DNA from: Aphelocoma coerulescens
Taxonomy: Eukaryota > Chordata > Aves > Passeriformes > Corvidae
Assembly: GCF_041296385.1 (NCBI RefSeq)
Contig: NC_091017.1
Coordinates: forward strand, 14,688,001-14,752,000
DNA length: 64,000 nt
Direction: 5' to 3'
Under the pieces are notes generated by a model. That model did not search any database. It was not told the DNA's origin and saw only the letters and a list, made by a program, of their open reading frames with translations. Positions 53,275 to 64,000 of the stretch are shown here, in pieces. The first letter of the stretch is position 1. Each line of letters starts with the position of its first letter. Both the position numbers and the translations under genes were made by a program.

Positions 53275-54277
53275 GTCTCTCTCCATGTTTTCCTCTTGTC
53301 AAAATATATTTCATAAAAGCCTTGAATTTCATAAGAGACAGACGCCTCTTTTTAGTGTTTTCCTAAAAATACTGCCCTAGTTTACTGCTTTCTTGGTTTT
53401 ATTACTCCTAAGGAGGAGTTGATGTCATGCCAAGTGTTACAAGACCTTGAGGAAAAGGATTAGATTGCTGTGAGCAGGTAAAAGCTGGCCATGTGCTTGG
53501 CACATGGATCCTGCTACTACGAAAAATGGATTTTCTTTCTGTAACCCTTAGAGACAGTATGAATATATATTTACCAGTACTAAACTAGTAAAGAACAGTA
53601 CATTAATAATCCAAATGACAGGTCATTTCTTTTCTCTCTGATGAACAGTCCATCCCACCAGCATCTCAAACTTTGGTTTATTTTGGGTGGTTGGCACTGT
53701 TCCTATCAATTCCTTCAAGTGAAATTATATTTATTTACAACAGCTGTCCTGTGAATGCAAGAATATTTGCTGTTGGCTTTGATTTGCTGGATAGCTAAAA
53801 TTTACTGAAAGAGGTCAGAAAGATAGAAAGCAGTTCAGGGGAATAAACAGTGAAGGAGATAAAAGGAGTGAAAAGTTGGAGAAACACAAAAGGAAGAAAA
53901 CACCAAAACCCACCAGGTCTGAAAAAGAAAGTAGAAACCTATATGAAAAGGAAACAGTTGCAAATGCTGAAAAAGTTCAAAAGGAAGATGAGAGAGAGTA
54001 TAAAATCTAAATTAATTTGTAACTTTAGCTAAATAATTAAGGCTTGGTAAAGTAAAAAATGGGGCCTCATCCCCCCAAAACCAAAAGAACTTCAAAGACT
54101 ATTTAGCAAGAGACAGAAAACAGGTCAGGAAATGCCAGTCTGCTGGGATCTAGGCCGTTTTTGTCTTTATTTTGATGGAAGTTACACTTCTCTGAAAAAA
54201 AACCCCAAACCCTCCAAGTGCTGCAGTCACCTTTCAGCTGACTTTGACAGGTTTTGGATCAATGCCATTTGTATAAG

Positions 54278-55569
54278 TGTAGCGGGTTTAGTTCAGAAAC
54301 CGGGCAGAAACACTAATTAAGTGCAGTGGTTTGGTTCAAAATATCTATTACTTACTTATTTTCCTTCTGTGAGATAAGAACTAGGAAAAAGCAAAGCAGG
54401 CACAAACCTTAAACAGCTGCAGTAAGAGTTTTATTACTAATAGAATTAAAAGTAAAGAGAAATAACAAGAAATTAAAGCAAACCCCCTCCCACTCTCCAG
54501 CACTTTCCTCCTTTTATCCAACTCACACAAAGGGTAACAGAACATGGGATGTTAGTCAGTGTTACAGTTCTTGGTAAGTCTCTCTCTTACGCTTAAGGGA
54601 AAAAGGGTTTTCTTCAGCTGCACGTGGTTCCCAAACTGCCATCAACAGCAGACCCACCCAGAAAGAAACAATCTGCTCTGGTGTAAAACATCTCTTCCGT
54701 GAAAAATCTCAGTTCCTTCACACTGCCAAACATGGGCCATCACACGGGGTTATTAATCTTTTTAAGGACGAGTTATTTTGACCTGAACACAAAGGCGTTC
54801 TTCCCCACAAGCCTCTAAAAGCCTCTCACTGCTTCTATATAGCCTGGCATAGGCACTCTTCACAGTCTTCATGGGCCACACATGAATTCTCCATCCCCCC
54901 ATGTACTTCAAATGGATTAAAGAGACAAACAGATTGTGATATTACAGTTTCTTCCCACGGCAGGCAAGAAAGTTTTTTTAAGCTACACGTGAAAAACGTG
55001 GCACCAGCCTCTTTTCTCCGGTTGCCATTTTCAGCTTTGTCTCACATGACTCACTTTCTCTTTCTCTCTGGCTCTGAAACTGCCATGTTGAAGAGTGTTC
55101 TTGTTCTGGCTTTACAGCAGAAGAAAGCCTCGCTCCCTCTGTGCTGCTGGCTGCATGGTGTCTTCCTCAGTTTAGCACGAAGTGTGCTGACTGCAGAAAG
55201 GAGGCTCCACTGGCTCCTGCTGGCTCCACCGGCTCCACGTGGAGAGGAGAGGGACCCGCCAGTCCCAAGAAGCCGCGCCGGATGGGTTTAGCTGTGTGGC
55301 AGACCATGGCTGGTTTTAGCTGCCTGCGGCTCTGGGATAGTTCCTCCCCCAGAGACCCAGGGTCCACGCTGCGGCATTGGGAAAAGGGGAAGGTAGCAGG
55401 GGGCCCGGCCTGGCCCAGCAGGGCCCAGAGGCTCGAAGCCCCCCCACCTTCTGGCAGGCGAACTGGGACAAAAGGCAATTCCCGCCTTTCCACGTGGTTT
55501 AAATATGTAAATTGCGAGAAGCGTCATTAGTCTAAAAGACTGTCCATCAACTCAGGTTCACCCACTACA
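54278..55569 (-). mobile_element. Solo-LTR candidate, copy 3
   Basis: Counterpart of 6490-7781 with the same ends and flanks. Confidence 0.6.
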
Positions 55570-57356
55570 TTAAGGTATCTAGAGTCAAGTTGAAAGAACT
55601 GTTAAACAAAAGGTTTCATCGGCACAAATAGTTTCATTGTGCCTCAAACACAGCTGAGCAGCTTCCTTACTACAGTCATATTCCCCTGTATTCCCCCACA
55701 ATCCACTGTATTTCAGTATGAAAACAAGTTATCAGTAATGGTCATAAGATGGTGAATAAAACATGGCTGCTTGGTATCAGTGAGAGATTCTGGAATCTTC
55801 ATTTATCACCATGCTAGTCCAGTGTTACAGCAGCAGAAATACAACTAAAAGGTGAAAGCTTTCCATTTTTCCTCCACACTGTACATGTCTTTCATTAATA
55901 CTCCTGATTCCAAATGGGGCTCAAGAATGTTTCTGCTCAATATTCACATAAAAGCATAAGGAATTCATAGCTAGGAGACAGTCCAAACCTGGGTGCAGCA
56001 CAACAGACACAGCTGGCTCCTCAAGTTGTATGTCTGGGCCAATTAAAAAAAAAAAAAAAAGGTAGCAAGCAAACAGAGAATGCAGAAATAGTTGCTCCAG
56101 AGGGTTTTTAAGGTGGAAAAGGAAATCTCCACCTGTTCCATTAAAAAATAAATAATCACTTCGCACTAGTTGCCCATGCATCACATTCCACAGGCTGCCA
56201 GCATTAGGATCATGTGGGTAGATGACAAGAATTCAAACTACTGACATCAATTATAATTCATTGGTGACATCAGCTCCTGGTTGGATCATTCCCTAAGTAC
56301 TCTATCACTGTTACTCCCACCGTCACCAGGCTGAATATACACACAGGCCTTCTGATTCAGCTACACAGAACATATAAATACAAATGTTTAGTCATAAATT
56401 GAAATCATATAGCAAGGATTTGAATAATAGAAGATATTTTCCCTCTGTAAGGAAGTTATTTGAAGTATACCATAGCTGTACTTGCAGGATGTCAAGATCA
56501 AGCATAAGAATTTGGATTCTTCTTTCCCAGCTTTCCACAATTACATTAGAACAAAAAAATGCTGGTTTATATAGAAATTATTTTGTTCCATGAGTCAAAC
56601 CGAGATAAGTTTGAGATTTCCTAGCTAGAATCCAACTATGTCAGTCCATTTTCAAAATAATGTGGGGTAACACAAATGATCCCACTTCATGAAGGGCAGC
56701 CACTGAGCTGGCTGGAAGGAACAGGGTATTGTTCCATGAAAGACTTCCAGGTTTCTTCTCTCCCCACAGCCCTGTAACTGTGTCATGGCACTGTGCCATA
56801 GGGAACATCCCAAGGAGGCCGGGAAATGCACTGGATTTATGGCAAAGGCAGGAAACGGGCCTGTTCTGTATCCCACACACTTCCAGAGCGCTGCCAAGGC
56901 ACACGGGGCTGCAGGGACACGCCGTGTGCCAGGCGGGATTTGGTGTCACCCAGGTGCCTCAGCCCCAGGGCTGGCAGGGTTCCAGGCACAGGGCAGCTGC
57001 CCCCGTCCCGTTTCCCGGCAGCCCTCCCGGCTCCACGGGGGCCACAGGCCTTGCCCACAGCCGGACGCCGCTGGCAGCTTTCCCCTTCGGCCACGCACAA
57101 TTCCCTCTCCCTCCGTGGCACCAGCGGCCCCCGGGCTGCCTGCCTGAGCCCTCCGCACCCCCGGCCTCTTCCCGGGCACCTTTGAAGCCCTCTCTACCCG
57201 AAAGAACGGCAGCAGCCCCCTCCCCGGTGCTGTGGGATGCGGCAGGAAGCTCCTGGGAAAGCCGCTCAGCCCTCCTGAGGCCGGGTGCCACAGCTGCCCT
57301 CAGGCTGCGAGGGAGAACAGCAGCGGCCTCTGCCAGCACCTGCCAACTCCCGCGGG

Positions 57357-57624
57357 TGCCTCCCGAGCCTCCTCTGCTCCAGGCTGAGCACCCCCAGCTC
57401 CCTCAGCTGCTCCTCATCACACCTGTGCTCCGGAGCCTGCACCAGCTCCATGCCCATCTCCTGGACGCGCCCCAGCCTCGTAGTGCGCTCCCAAAAGCGG
57501 GCCCGGGATTCCAGATGCACCCTCAGCAGTGCCGAGCACAGGAGCATTGCTCCAGGTCACAGAATCATAGAATATTCTGTGCTGGAAGGGCTCCACAAGG
57601 GCCCTGAAGTACAACCAAAACCTC
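57357..57624 (-). mobile_element. CR1: CR1 internal fragment plus second 3' end, copy 3
   Basis: Counterpart of 9568-9835. Confidence 0.75.
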
Positions 57625-58359
57625 TCACAGCGATGTTCAAATGTCAGAAGCAGCAGAAGAAAGGAAGACATTTTTCTTATCAGAGCATCAACCAACCTGA
57701 ATTAATACAATGAAATGAAAAAACAGGTTAGGATGGAACACTCTCAACTTATTTACATACTGCCTTCCATCATTTTAAAACTTGACTTTATGTGGTTGGT
57801 TTCTAGCATTTTTCACTTTCCTTTTCCTGGCCAGAAATGAAATAGTTCCCTTAAAAATAAGACCAAGACGTGCCCACCGCTGGCCATAAAGGAGCCCATC
57901 AGCAATGGCAGTAATGCCGCTGGGATAAAATACTCAAGAGGGGGAAAAAAAGGTATGGCCCAGATTGCAGCCGGAGAAGAAACCACGGTGCCAAGAGAGA
58001 GCCTCAGGGAAATTGACTTTTTTAGATTATTTGTGTCTATTTGGCCGAGAGGATTTAAGACTGCATTCCCCATCTGATGGAGTCACTCAGTGTGCAGAAT
58101 GCTTTTTCACATGAAGTCTCTCAAGACTTATCTCTGCTTGAAAGAATCAAGAACTTGCGAATGATATACATAAGTTGGGTTGTTCTGGTGTCTTGGTTTT
58201 TTATCCCATTACCAAGTAATTTACATGTGAAATTCTTGTTGCAGAGGCCCCAGTCCAGGGGCTCTCCTGTCTGGACCGGGACACAGCCTCCCTGAGTTTC
58301 CATCAGTGCTCAAGGGCCACAAGACGTGCAAGTCCCATCAGTGAATTTCTTGCCAGCTT

Positions 58360-59099
58360 TACTCATGGGATGCCCCTGAGCCTTTGGACAAAGCAGCTGC
58401 AGCTCTGGCCCTGGGCCCTGAGGGCTCCCTCAGTGGCTCCTTCTCAGCTGCCGGGCAGGGCCCTGCGGCTCGGTGGCGCAGGGCCGTGCGGCCCCGCCTC
58501 GGGCACAGCCCGTGTGCGGCTGCCGGGCAGGGCTGGGCTCCCGTGTGCAGCAGGGGGTGCGGGCGGGGCTCCAGCAGGGTTCCGTGCCCTCTGAGCCCCG
58601 CCCTGGGCACCTGGACACCGCCCCGGCCGTGCCTGTGACGCTCCGTTGCCACCGGGGCCATGGCAACAGCAGAAGCGTCTTCGGGAATCGCCCCGCGGGC
58701 TGCAGCAGCACGGAGCGAGCGCGGCTGCCATTGTGGGAGGCATTCCTTGGCCAGAGAGCCTGTTGGCAGCGCCACTGCCGTTCCCGGAGGCATTCCTTGG
58801 CCAGAGAGCCTGTTGGCAGCGGCACTGCCGTTCCCGGAGGCATTCCTTGGTCAGAGGGCCTGTTGGCAGCGGCACTGCCGTTCCCGGAGGCATTCCTTGG
58901 CCAGAGGGCCTGTTGGCAGCGGCACTGCCGTTCCAGGAGGCATTCCTCGCCCGCAAGGCCCACTTGTGCCAGGTGATTCTCCCCTTGGCTGCGCGGGGGC
59001 AAACGGGCCAGCCACGGATGGCTCTGCTGCCTTCCTGCACCGTGCAGCAACAGGAACAGCTTCAAATGCGGGTTCTTACTGCTGCCTCTGCGAGCTGAC
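58360..59099 (+). promoter_or_regulatory. CpG-rich block, probable AFF1-like promoter, copy 3
   Basis: Same as copy 2, with four minisatellite units; the last full unit has GGCCAGAGGG in place of GGTCAGAGGG. Confidence 0.5.
58736..58949 (+). repeat. 50-bp minisatellite, 4 full units plus partial, copy 3
   Basis: Units at 58736, 58786, 58836 and 58886, then the partial unit. It shares the extra unit with copy 2. Confidence 0.95.
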
Positions 59100-59718
59100 A
59101 GCAGTTTGCTGGGAAAGAGGCCTCTGACCAGAGCGACTGCCTTTAAGGCCTTGTTTGTGCAATTATTTCAGAGTATTATTACCCAGCCCTCAGTGGGACA
59201 AATTAATGTCGGGTGGAGAGGGCAAGGTTGCAGGAGGGCTTGCTGCTGATTCAGCTTTAATCCTCAGTGTCTTTGAGGCGCAGCAGAGCCAGGCAGTCCC
59301 TGGGAAAGGAGGGCAGCACAGAGGCCCCTGGGTTCTGCCCCGTGTGCTGCCAAAAGGTGCCAGCACTGAGGAGGAGAGGCTTGAGCGGAGAGCCAGCAGA
59401 TGTGTGGCAGGGGAAACTCTGGGCTTTTCCTGGGCAGTGCCTGCAGCAGCTGGGGCCTGGGATTGCCCTTTGTCGGGATTGAGAGCGGCTGCGAGGGGCC
59501 GCTCTTCCCGTTGAACTGTCACAGGCAGTGACTCCAGAGAGAGGTGGCAAAGCCGGTGTGGAAGAACCCACATCCCAAAGTGAAGCCAAAGCTATGGATT
59601 TATTACTTCCCACTTTTAAGAATCAAGGCCATTTTAATCACAATGGTCTTGTACATCTACTGGTATATTATATGTATATAAGTCCAATGGCCACCAGAAT
59701 ATTTTAATACTTTGAGTT

Positions 59719-59856
59719 CAGGTTGGACAGGCCTTTGAGCAGCCTGGTCTAGCGAAAGGTGTCCCTGCCCATGGAAGGAGGGTTGGAAGTAGATAATCTT
59801 TAAGGCCCCTTCCAAGCTAAAACATTCTGTGGTTCTGTAGTTCTGTATTTCTACGA
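59719..59856 (+). mobile_element. CR1: CR1 3' fragment, sense orientation, copy 3
   Basis: Counterpart of 11881-12018. Confidence 0.88.
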
Positions 59857-61555
59857 ATCCGGTGTGTTCTCTGCCTGTATGTCAAGGTGACCCTTCAAAT
59901 ACCTGAATGTGTGCAAAACAGCATGCTTTGCCCATAAAAAGAGCATGTGAAGGTCAGTGATAGCAAGATCTGAAGGAAAAGCTCTTGAGATGGGTACATA
60001 AGGTTTAGGTCTCCAAGCAGCCTCCAAGCTTCCTTGCTCCTTCAGAGCAGCTCTTTGCCTGTGGCTGGACGGAGAAAGGCAGCAAGAAGAGCAATCAAAG
60101 ATGTCCTGCTAAGGGATGCAGCAATGAGTCTGGCCAAATACAGCACTGTCAAAACCTTGTAAGAATTCCCATCAGGGTCACTTGGGTACCTGCCTTCATC
60201 TCCCCAGCGAGGAAAGCTCGTGTTCAGAAGCACAGCTTGGTTGCAAAAGCATTTGTGCCCTGTGGCAATCGTGTCAGGTTAAGGACGCCTGCGCAACCTC
60301 AGATCCATGGGGCGTCAGCGAGGTTGAAAACCTGGCCCTGTCCAGGGCATTTGCAAAACTTTTTGCCTGTCTAGTGAAGTCTGGATTTTGCTGCTGGCCA
60401 CTCACGTGCTTTGTGGCCATGTTAAGGACAAGCTGGTGACAGAGCAGGTTTCCCTGCCATGCTGTCTATTCACATGGGTGCGTGCATCTCTCTCTGCCCA
60501 AGTTGTGCCAATGCCCGGTCCATTCAAGAGAAGTTGGAAGAAACCTGGAATGACTCCTCCCAGTATGCGCTTCCAACTTCTCCCACCTTTGTTTCTCTTT
60601 AAATCCAGGTGGGCACCTTGTTCTTTCAAGGCAGTTTATTTCCCAGCCAGTGTTACGGTTTTCATGATTGTGAGGAGGGAACAAAGCTGCAGTGTTTGTT
60701 TGCTTCCAGATCTGTCCTCTCAGCTTAGTGTGAGTGCCTATTCTGAGGCTTCCCAGCTGCAGGGGGAGGTGGGGGTCTGACAGGATTCCATCCGCAGTGG
60801 CCCGTGTGTTTCTGTGGCTTGCAGAATGGTTCCCTGCTGGTCCCTTGCCTGGTGTTAAAGCCGTGGCCTGGAGCTCAGCTGCTGCTTCCCCTCTTCCCCC
60901 AAGTGTCTGTGCTCCTGTCTCATGTCAGCTGCCCTCAGTGGGGTGGTTCACAAGACTTCCCACAATGCTCCTGTAGCCTCCTCCCCAGTGAGAATTCATT
61001 CTGCTCCCTCTGGACTGTGAGATGCTGCAAATGAAGGTCACAAATTGAAATGGAAATGTTTTCAGTCCTGTTTCTGCCTCTTGGAGATTTTTTGCTTCTG
61101 CTGAGGGATCTCATTACCTTTTAATCTAGAGCTGTCTTTTTAGGGCTTTCTTTTCTCCTTTTCTTTCCCTCCCCTTTCCACAGGTGCTGCCATTCACGTG
61201 AGGCCCATTTGGTTGTCCAAAGGCAGGGTTCTAAGGGCACATTTACACTTAAAATGGAACCAGATATCCTGGAGCGTGTAGCATGGCCTGGTTTGTCATG
61301 CTCTTGGCCCAGTGTGGAGCTAGGAGCTGACCTGAAATGCAGCACCAGCACTGGGGGCAGGGGAAAATGGATCTCTTGGTTCTCCCCTTCTCAGCTACGT
61401 GGAATCCCCATGTTTGCATGGTTGATGTTTAGGAGCACTGCAGTGACTCCCAGTTGGGCACTCAAGGCTCTGAGTGCAGCAAGTCCCCGGAGATCTGGAC
61501 CCCTGCTTTAGGTCTGAACTCATGCAGATGGTGAATTCTGTTTGTTCTCTTCCAG

Positions 61556-61617
61556 AGAAGCTGATCGAACTGAGGCTTCGTAATGGAACCTACGGACAAC
61601 CTGAACAGAGACAATAG
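61556..61617 (+). CDS. AFF1-like: AFF1-like exon 1, copy 3
   Basis: ATG at 61583, with the same upstream stops, acceptor and donor as 13718-13779. Confidence 0.8.
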
Positions 61618-64000
61618 GTAGGAATTAATTTGATGTAATCTTGGCTTCCCAGGTGCTCTGATGAATGTTGAGACAGTTTAAAAAATAATCCCCCCTTAAT
61701 GCAGTTAAGTAAGGATTGTCCTGTCAGTGGGAGTGGCTTCAGAGCACCTTGGTATTTTCAGAGCTCCTGTAACAGGCTCAGGCCTGGATGATGTCGTGGG
61801 TCTGGGCAGGTTCTGGGCTGAACTTTCTGAAGCCAATCTCTTGTTCCTGGGGCCAGGGCACTCCCTTCTGCAGTTTGGGAAGCTTTGGGCCTAGGAGTAT
61901 TTTCCTGTTTCAGTGTGCAGCAAAGCAGGAGCTGTGTTTTTTGGGGTGGGGGCGCTTTGTGCAAGTTTTTACTTCTTGTGGAACATGTTTGAAGGTGAGG
62001 AGGCCTGAGCTGATGTTTCAGGGCAGACATTCAGTTTCACTTGCCTCTTTGAACAGTCGGGATGTTTGGGTTTTCCTGGTGACACATCAAGTGTAGACCA
62101 GCTGCAGCAAGTACAGCACTGTTTTTAACTCTCCAATACTGAGCTGTGTTCCCCCTGGAGATGGAGGGGGTAGGACTGTGGAGTCCCCCTGTTCCAAGGT
62201 TCCCAAGTGCTGGGCATGTTGGTGCTAAGGCTGGAGGTCCAGTTCCCAAAGCTTCCAAAGTTCCCTGGCCTTAAGGGAAGTGTGCAGGCTTGTGAGGAAC
62301 AGCAGAGCGCAGGTTTGCAAAGGTTTTGAAGAGCATCTTGCCAAACACCTTCAATGGCCAGGGCAGAGATGGGCAGCAATGGTGTCTCCAGGGCTGCGGA
62401 GGCTGGGAGAGCTACGGGCTTATCTGAAGAAGCTGGGCATTTCAGTAGACAGCAGACTCTTCTACTCTGAATTAGGAATGCCATCCAGTGCAAAAACCTG
62501 ATTTATTGCCAATAACAGCCCCTCAGCATGAGATGAGGCAGCTGTGCTTCTGCTCTAGGGGTGATTAAACTTTCAGGAGCTGATTATGGGTGTGGTATTT
62601 GGGAAGGTGTCATTGCAGGGGCACACAAGGCTCTCCCCTTGCATCCTGGGGCACTTGGGAAGTTGGATGAGTGAAGAAGAATCCAGGAATTGTAGGTATA
62701 GAGTAGACTGTGCAGTAGAGTAGAACTAGATTCCTGCATCTACCATGCCTGCTGCCTTTTCCTTCCCCAATGTCCACAAATGTCAGAGGCAGAGTTTCCC
62801 TCATTTTGCAGTAGCCTTTCACAGACCAGGGACAGTTTAAAGGATCTGGTTTCCCATGATGGGACACAGCCTTATCAGTGTTTTGATGTGGGGCTGGTGG
62901 AATTGAGTACATGCACATGTGGCTGAGGAGGAACAGGGGCATTTGAGCTGGTGTTTTCTGAATGTCTGAGATCTCCTATCTAATCTCGTTGGTGGGAAGG
63001 CTTTAAATGCAGCTACATGATTGTCAGTACGCAGCTCTCCGCATATCCGTTTACAGTAGAGAGTGCATTTGTAAGGCTGTTTATAAAGTGGACAAAGTTC
63101 AGGCGTTGAAAGTGGCAAGACCTTCAAAAGAGAGGATTCTCTTTGACGCTCAGTGGGAGAGTGGGGTGGGAAGTCAGAAGGAGAACAAGAATGGCAGTTT
63201 CTCCCATTGATCACTGCAAGTGGGTTTGCCAGCTCACCTGCTGACCGCCCCCAGTGACTGCTTCCCCATTTGTTTCACAGGGAAATGGGGGGACAGTTTT
63301 TCCCTTCCCACCCTTCTTGATGGCTGGGATGAGCAGTAGCAATCCCTGAGAAGGATGCGTGCTGTTCCTTGTGTGTCTCGTTGCTCTGGGGCACAGCACA
63401 CGCTGGACAGAACTGATTTGGGCACTGTCACCATCCTGTGGATTTCAGCATTGCTTTGCTGCTGGACCTGTGCCCTTGTGTGAACGCCCCAGTGTGTGCA
63501 GGGAGTAGAAACAGGGCTTCAAGTGTTAACTCTCCTTTCTCTTTCTCTTTCTCTTTCTCTTTCTGAAAGCTGGCACAACAACAGAGACTTGCTCCGCATT
63601 CTGGAGCGAGACAGGCGCAGGAGGCAGGCGGCTCCAGAGGAGAAAGATCCATTCTCGGAGGAGACTCCCCTCTTTGCCAAACCCTACAAAGTAATGGGAG
63701 TGGGGTGCAGGTTGGAAGGAGAGGAGGAAGGAGGCTTGGGGTGGGAGAGGGAGCTGTGTCTTCTGCATGGGCTGTAGCAAACTTGAGCCTGACAACTGCA
63801 AACACAGCAGCTTCCCATGTGCTCCACTGAGCTTGCCTGACTTCCCTTGTGGCGATGCGTGGGGATTCCATGAAGATCCTGAGGAGTGTCTCTTGCTGAG
63901 CTGCATCTCTTGCTTGGGGTGTTTTTGACATTCCCCCTCTCTGTTGTTCTGCTGCAGACTGATAAAGAAGATGAGCTGTCGAGGCGCGTTAAGAAGGTGC
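61583..64000 (+). CDS. AFF1-like: AFF1-like gene, copy 3, 5' part only (window end)
   Basis: Third gene copy; exons 1, 2 and the first 43 bp of exon 3 are inside the window. Exons 1 and 2 are unchanged from copies 1 and 2. Intron 2 is 354 bp shorter because two 177-bp minisatellite units are absent. The remainder lies beyond 64000. Confidence 0.75.
63570..63690 (+). CDS. AFF1-like: AFF1-like exon 2, copy 3
   Basis: Same as 15732-15852. The first intron substitution I see is 22 bases past the donor, near 63712. Confidence 0.9.
63734..63911 (+). repeat. 177-bp unit, single copy, copy 3
   Basis: Only one unit is present, and it ends with the 178-bp variant form. It is either the ancestral single-unit state or a contraction of the array. 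Confidence 0.95.
63958..64000 (+). CDS. AFF1-like: AFF1-like exon 3 start, copy 3 (truncated by window)
   Basis: Acceptor CTGCAG, then the TDKEDELSRRVKKV codons; the window ends inside the exon. Confidence 0.85.

Larger units (their letters stand above)
47790..64000 (+). repeat. Tandem segmental duplication, unit copy 3 (cut by window end)
   Basis: Third copy, truncated by the window inside the third coding exon. It carries more private changes than the others, for example near 48589, 49225, 49295, 49788, 53861, 53948, 54085, 59470, 62207 and 63712. It has four 50-bp units at 58736 but only one 177-bp unit at 63734, where copies 1 and 2 have three. These differences argue that it is a real separate copy and not an assembly echo. 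Confidence 0.98.

Noticed and set aside
1..64000. tRNA, rRNA or other structured RNA genes
   Set aside because: I looked for tRNA A/B box patterns and rRNA or snRNA signatures and found none that I could support.

Overview
The window is vertebrate nuclear DNA, almost certainly from a bird. It carries several CR1 LINE fragments with the avian-type 3' end (around 5211, 9768 and 11881), long-terminal-repeat-like blocks, and spliced exons separated by introns with ordinary GT/AG sites. There is no bacterial-style gene packing. Nearly every long open frame is a by-product of GC-rich or repetitive sequence.

Layout: the whole window is a head-to-tail tandem array of one ~23.9 kb unit. Copy 1 is 1-23869, copy 2 is 23870-47789, and copy 3 starts at 47790 and is cut by the window end. 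The copies are nearly identical; I noticed only scattered substitutions, single-base indels and two copy-number differences in internal minisatellites. Copy 1 positions map to copy 2 by +23869 up to about 8258, +23870 up to about 10946 and +23920 from 11097 on. Copy 2 maps to copy 3 by +23920 up to about 54080, +23919 to about 59469, +23918 to about 63911 and +23564 after that. No non-repeat flank is visible on either side, so the array probably continues both ways and the chosen unit boundary is arbitrary.

Each unit carries, on the + strand, one copy of a gene derived from the AF4/FMR2 (AFF) family, closest by eye to AFF1. In order within copy 1: the end of the previous gene copy (last exon and 3' UTR, 624-1920); intergenic sequence with a CTCF-like site (3442), a retroviral LTR-like block (3550-3930), a CR1 (5211), a 1.29 kb solo-LTR candidate (6490-7781) and more CR1; a CpG-rich probable promoter with a 50-bp minisatellite (10571-11260); then exons from 13718 to 23849. 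The first exons give a clean start, with ATG at 13745 and two in-frame stops upstream. They encode the family N-terminal homology segment, which in AFF1/AFF4 docks onto cyclin T1/CDK9 (P-TEFb). A 672-bp basic exon, which includes an 11-residue tandem repeat, matches the central AFF1 region. The frame then ends at a TGA (21737) 45 bases before an AATAAA. Further AFF1-like exons follow (22831-23849) but cannot be joined in the AFF1 frame by any splice I can see.

Best interpretation: a recently amplified, truncated AFF1-like gene. It keeps the P-TEFb-binding N-terminus but appears to have lost the AF9/ENL-binding motif and nearly all of the C-terminal homology domain. If expressed, it could modulate the super elongation complex. 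All function is inferred from homology read by eye; no database search was possible.
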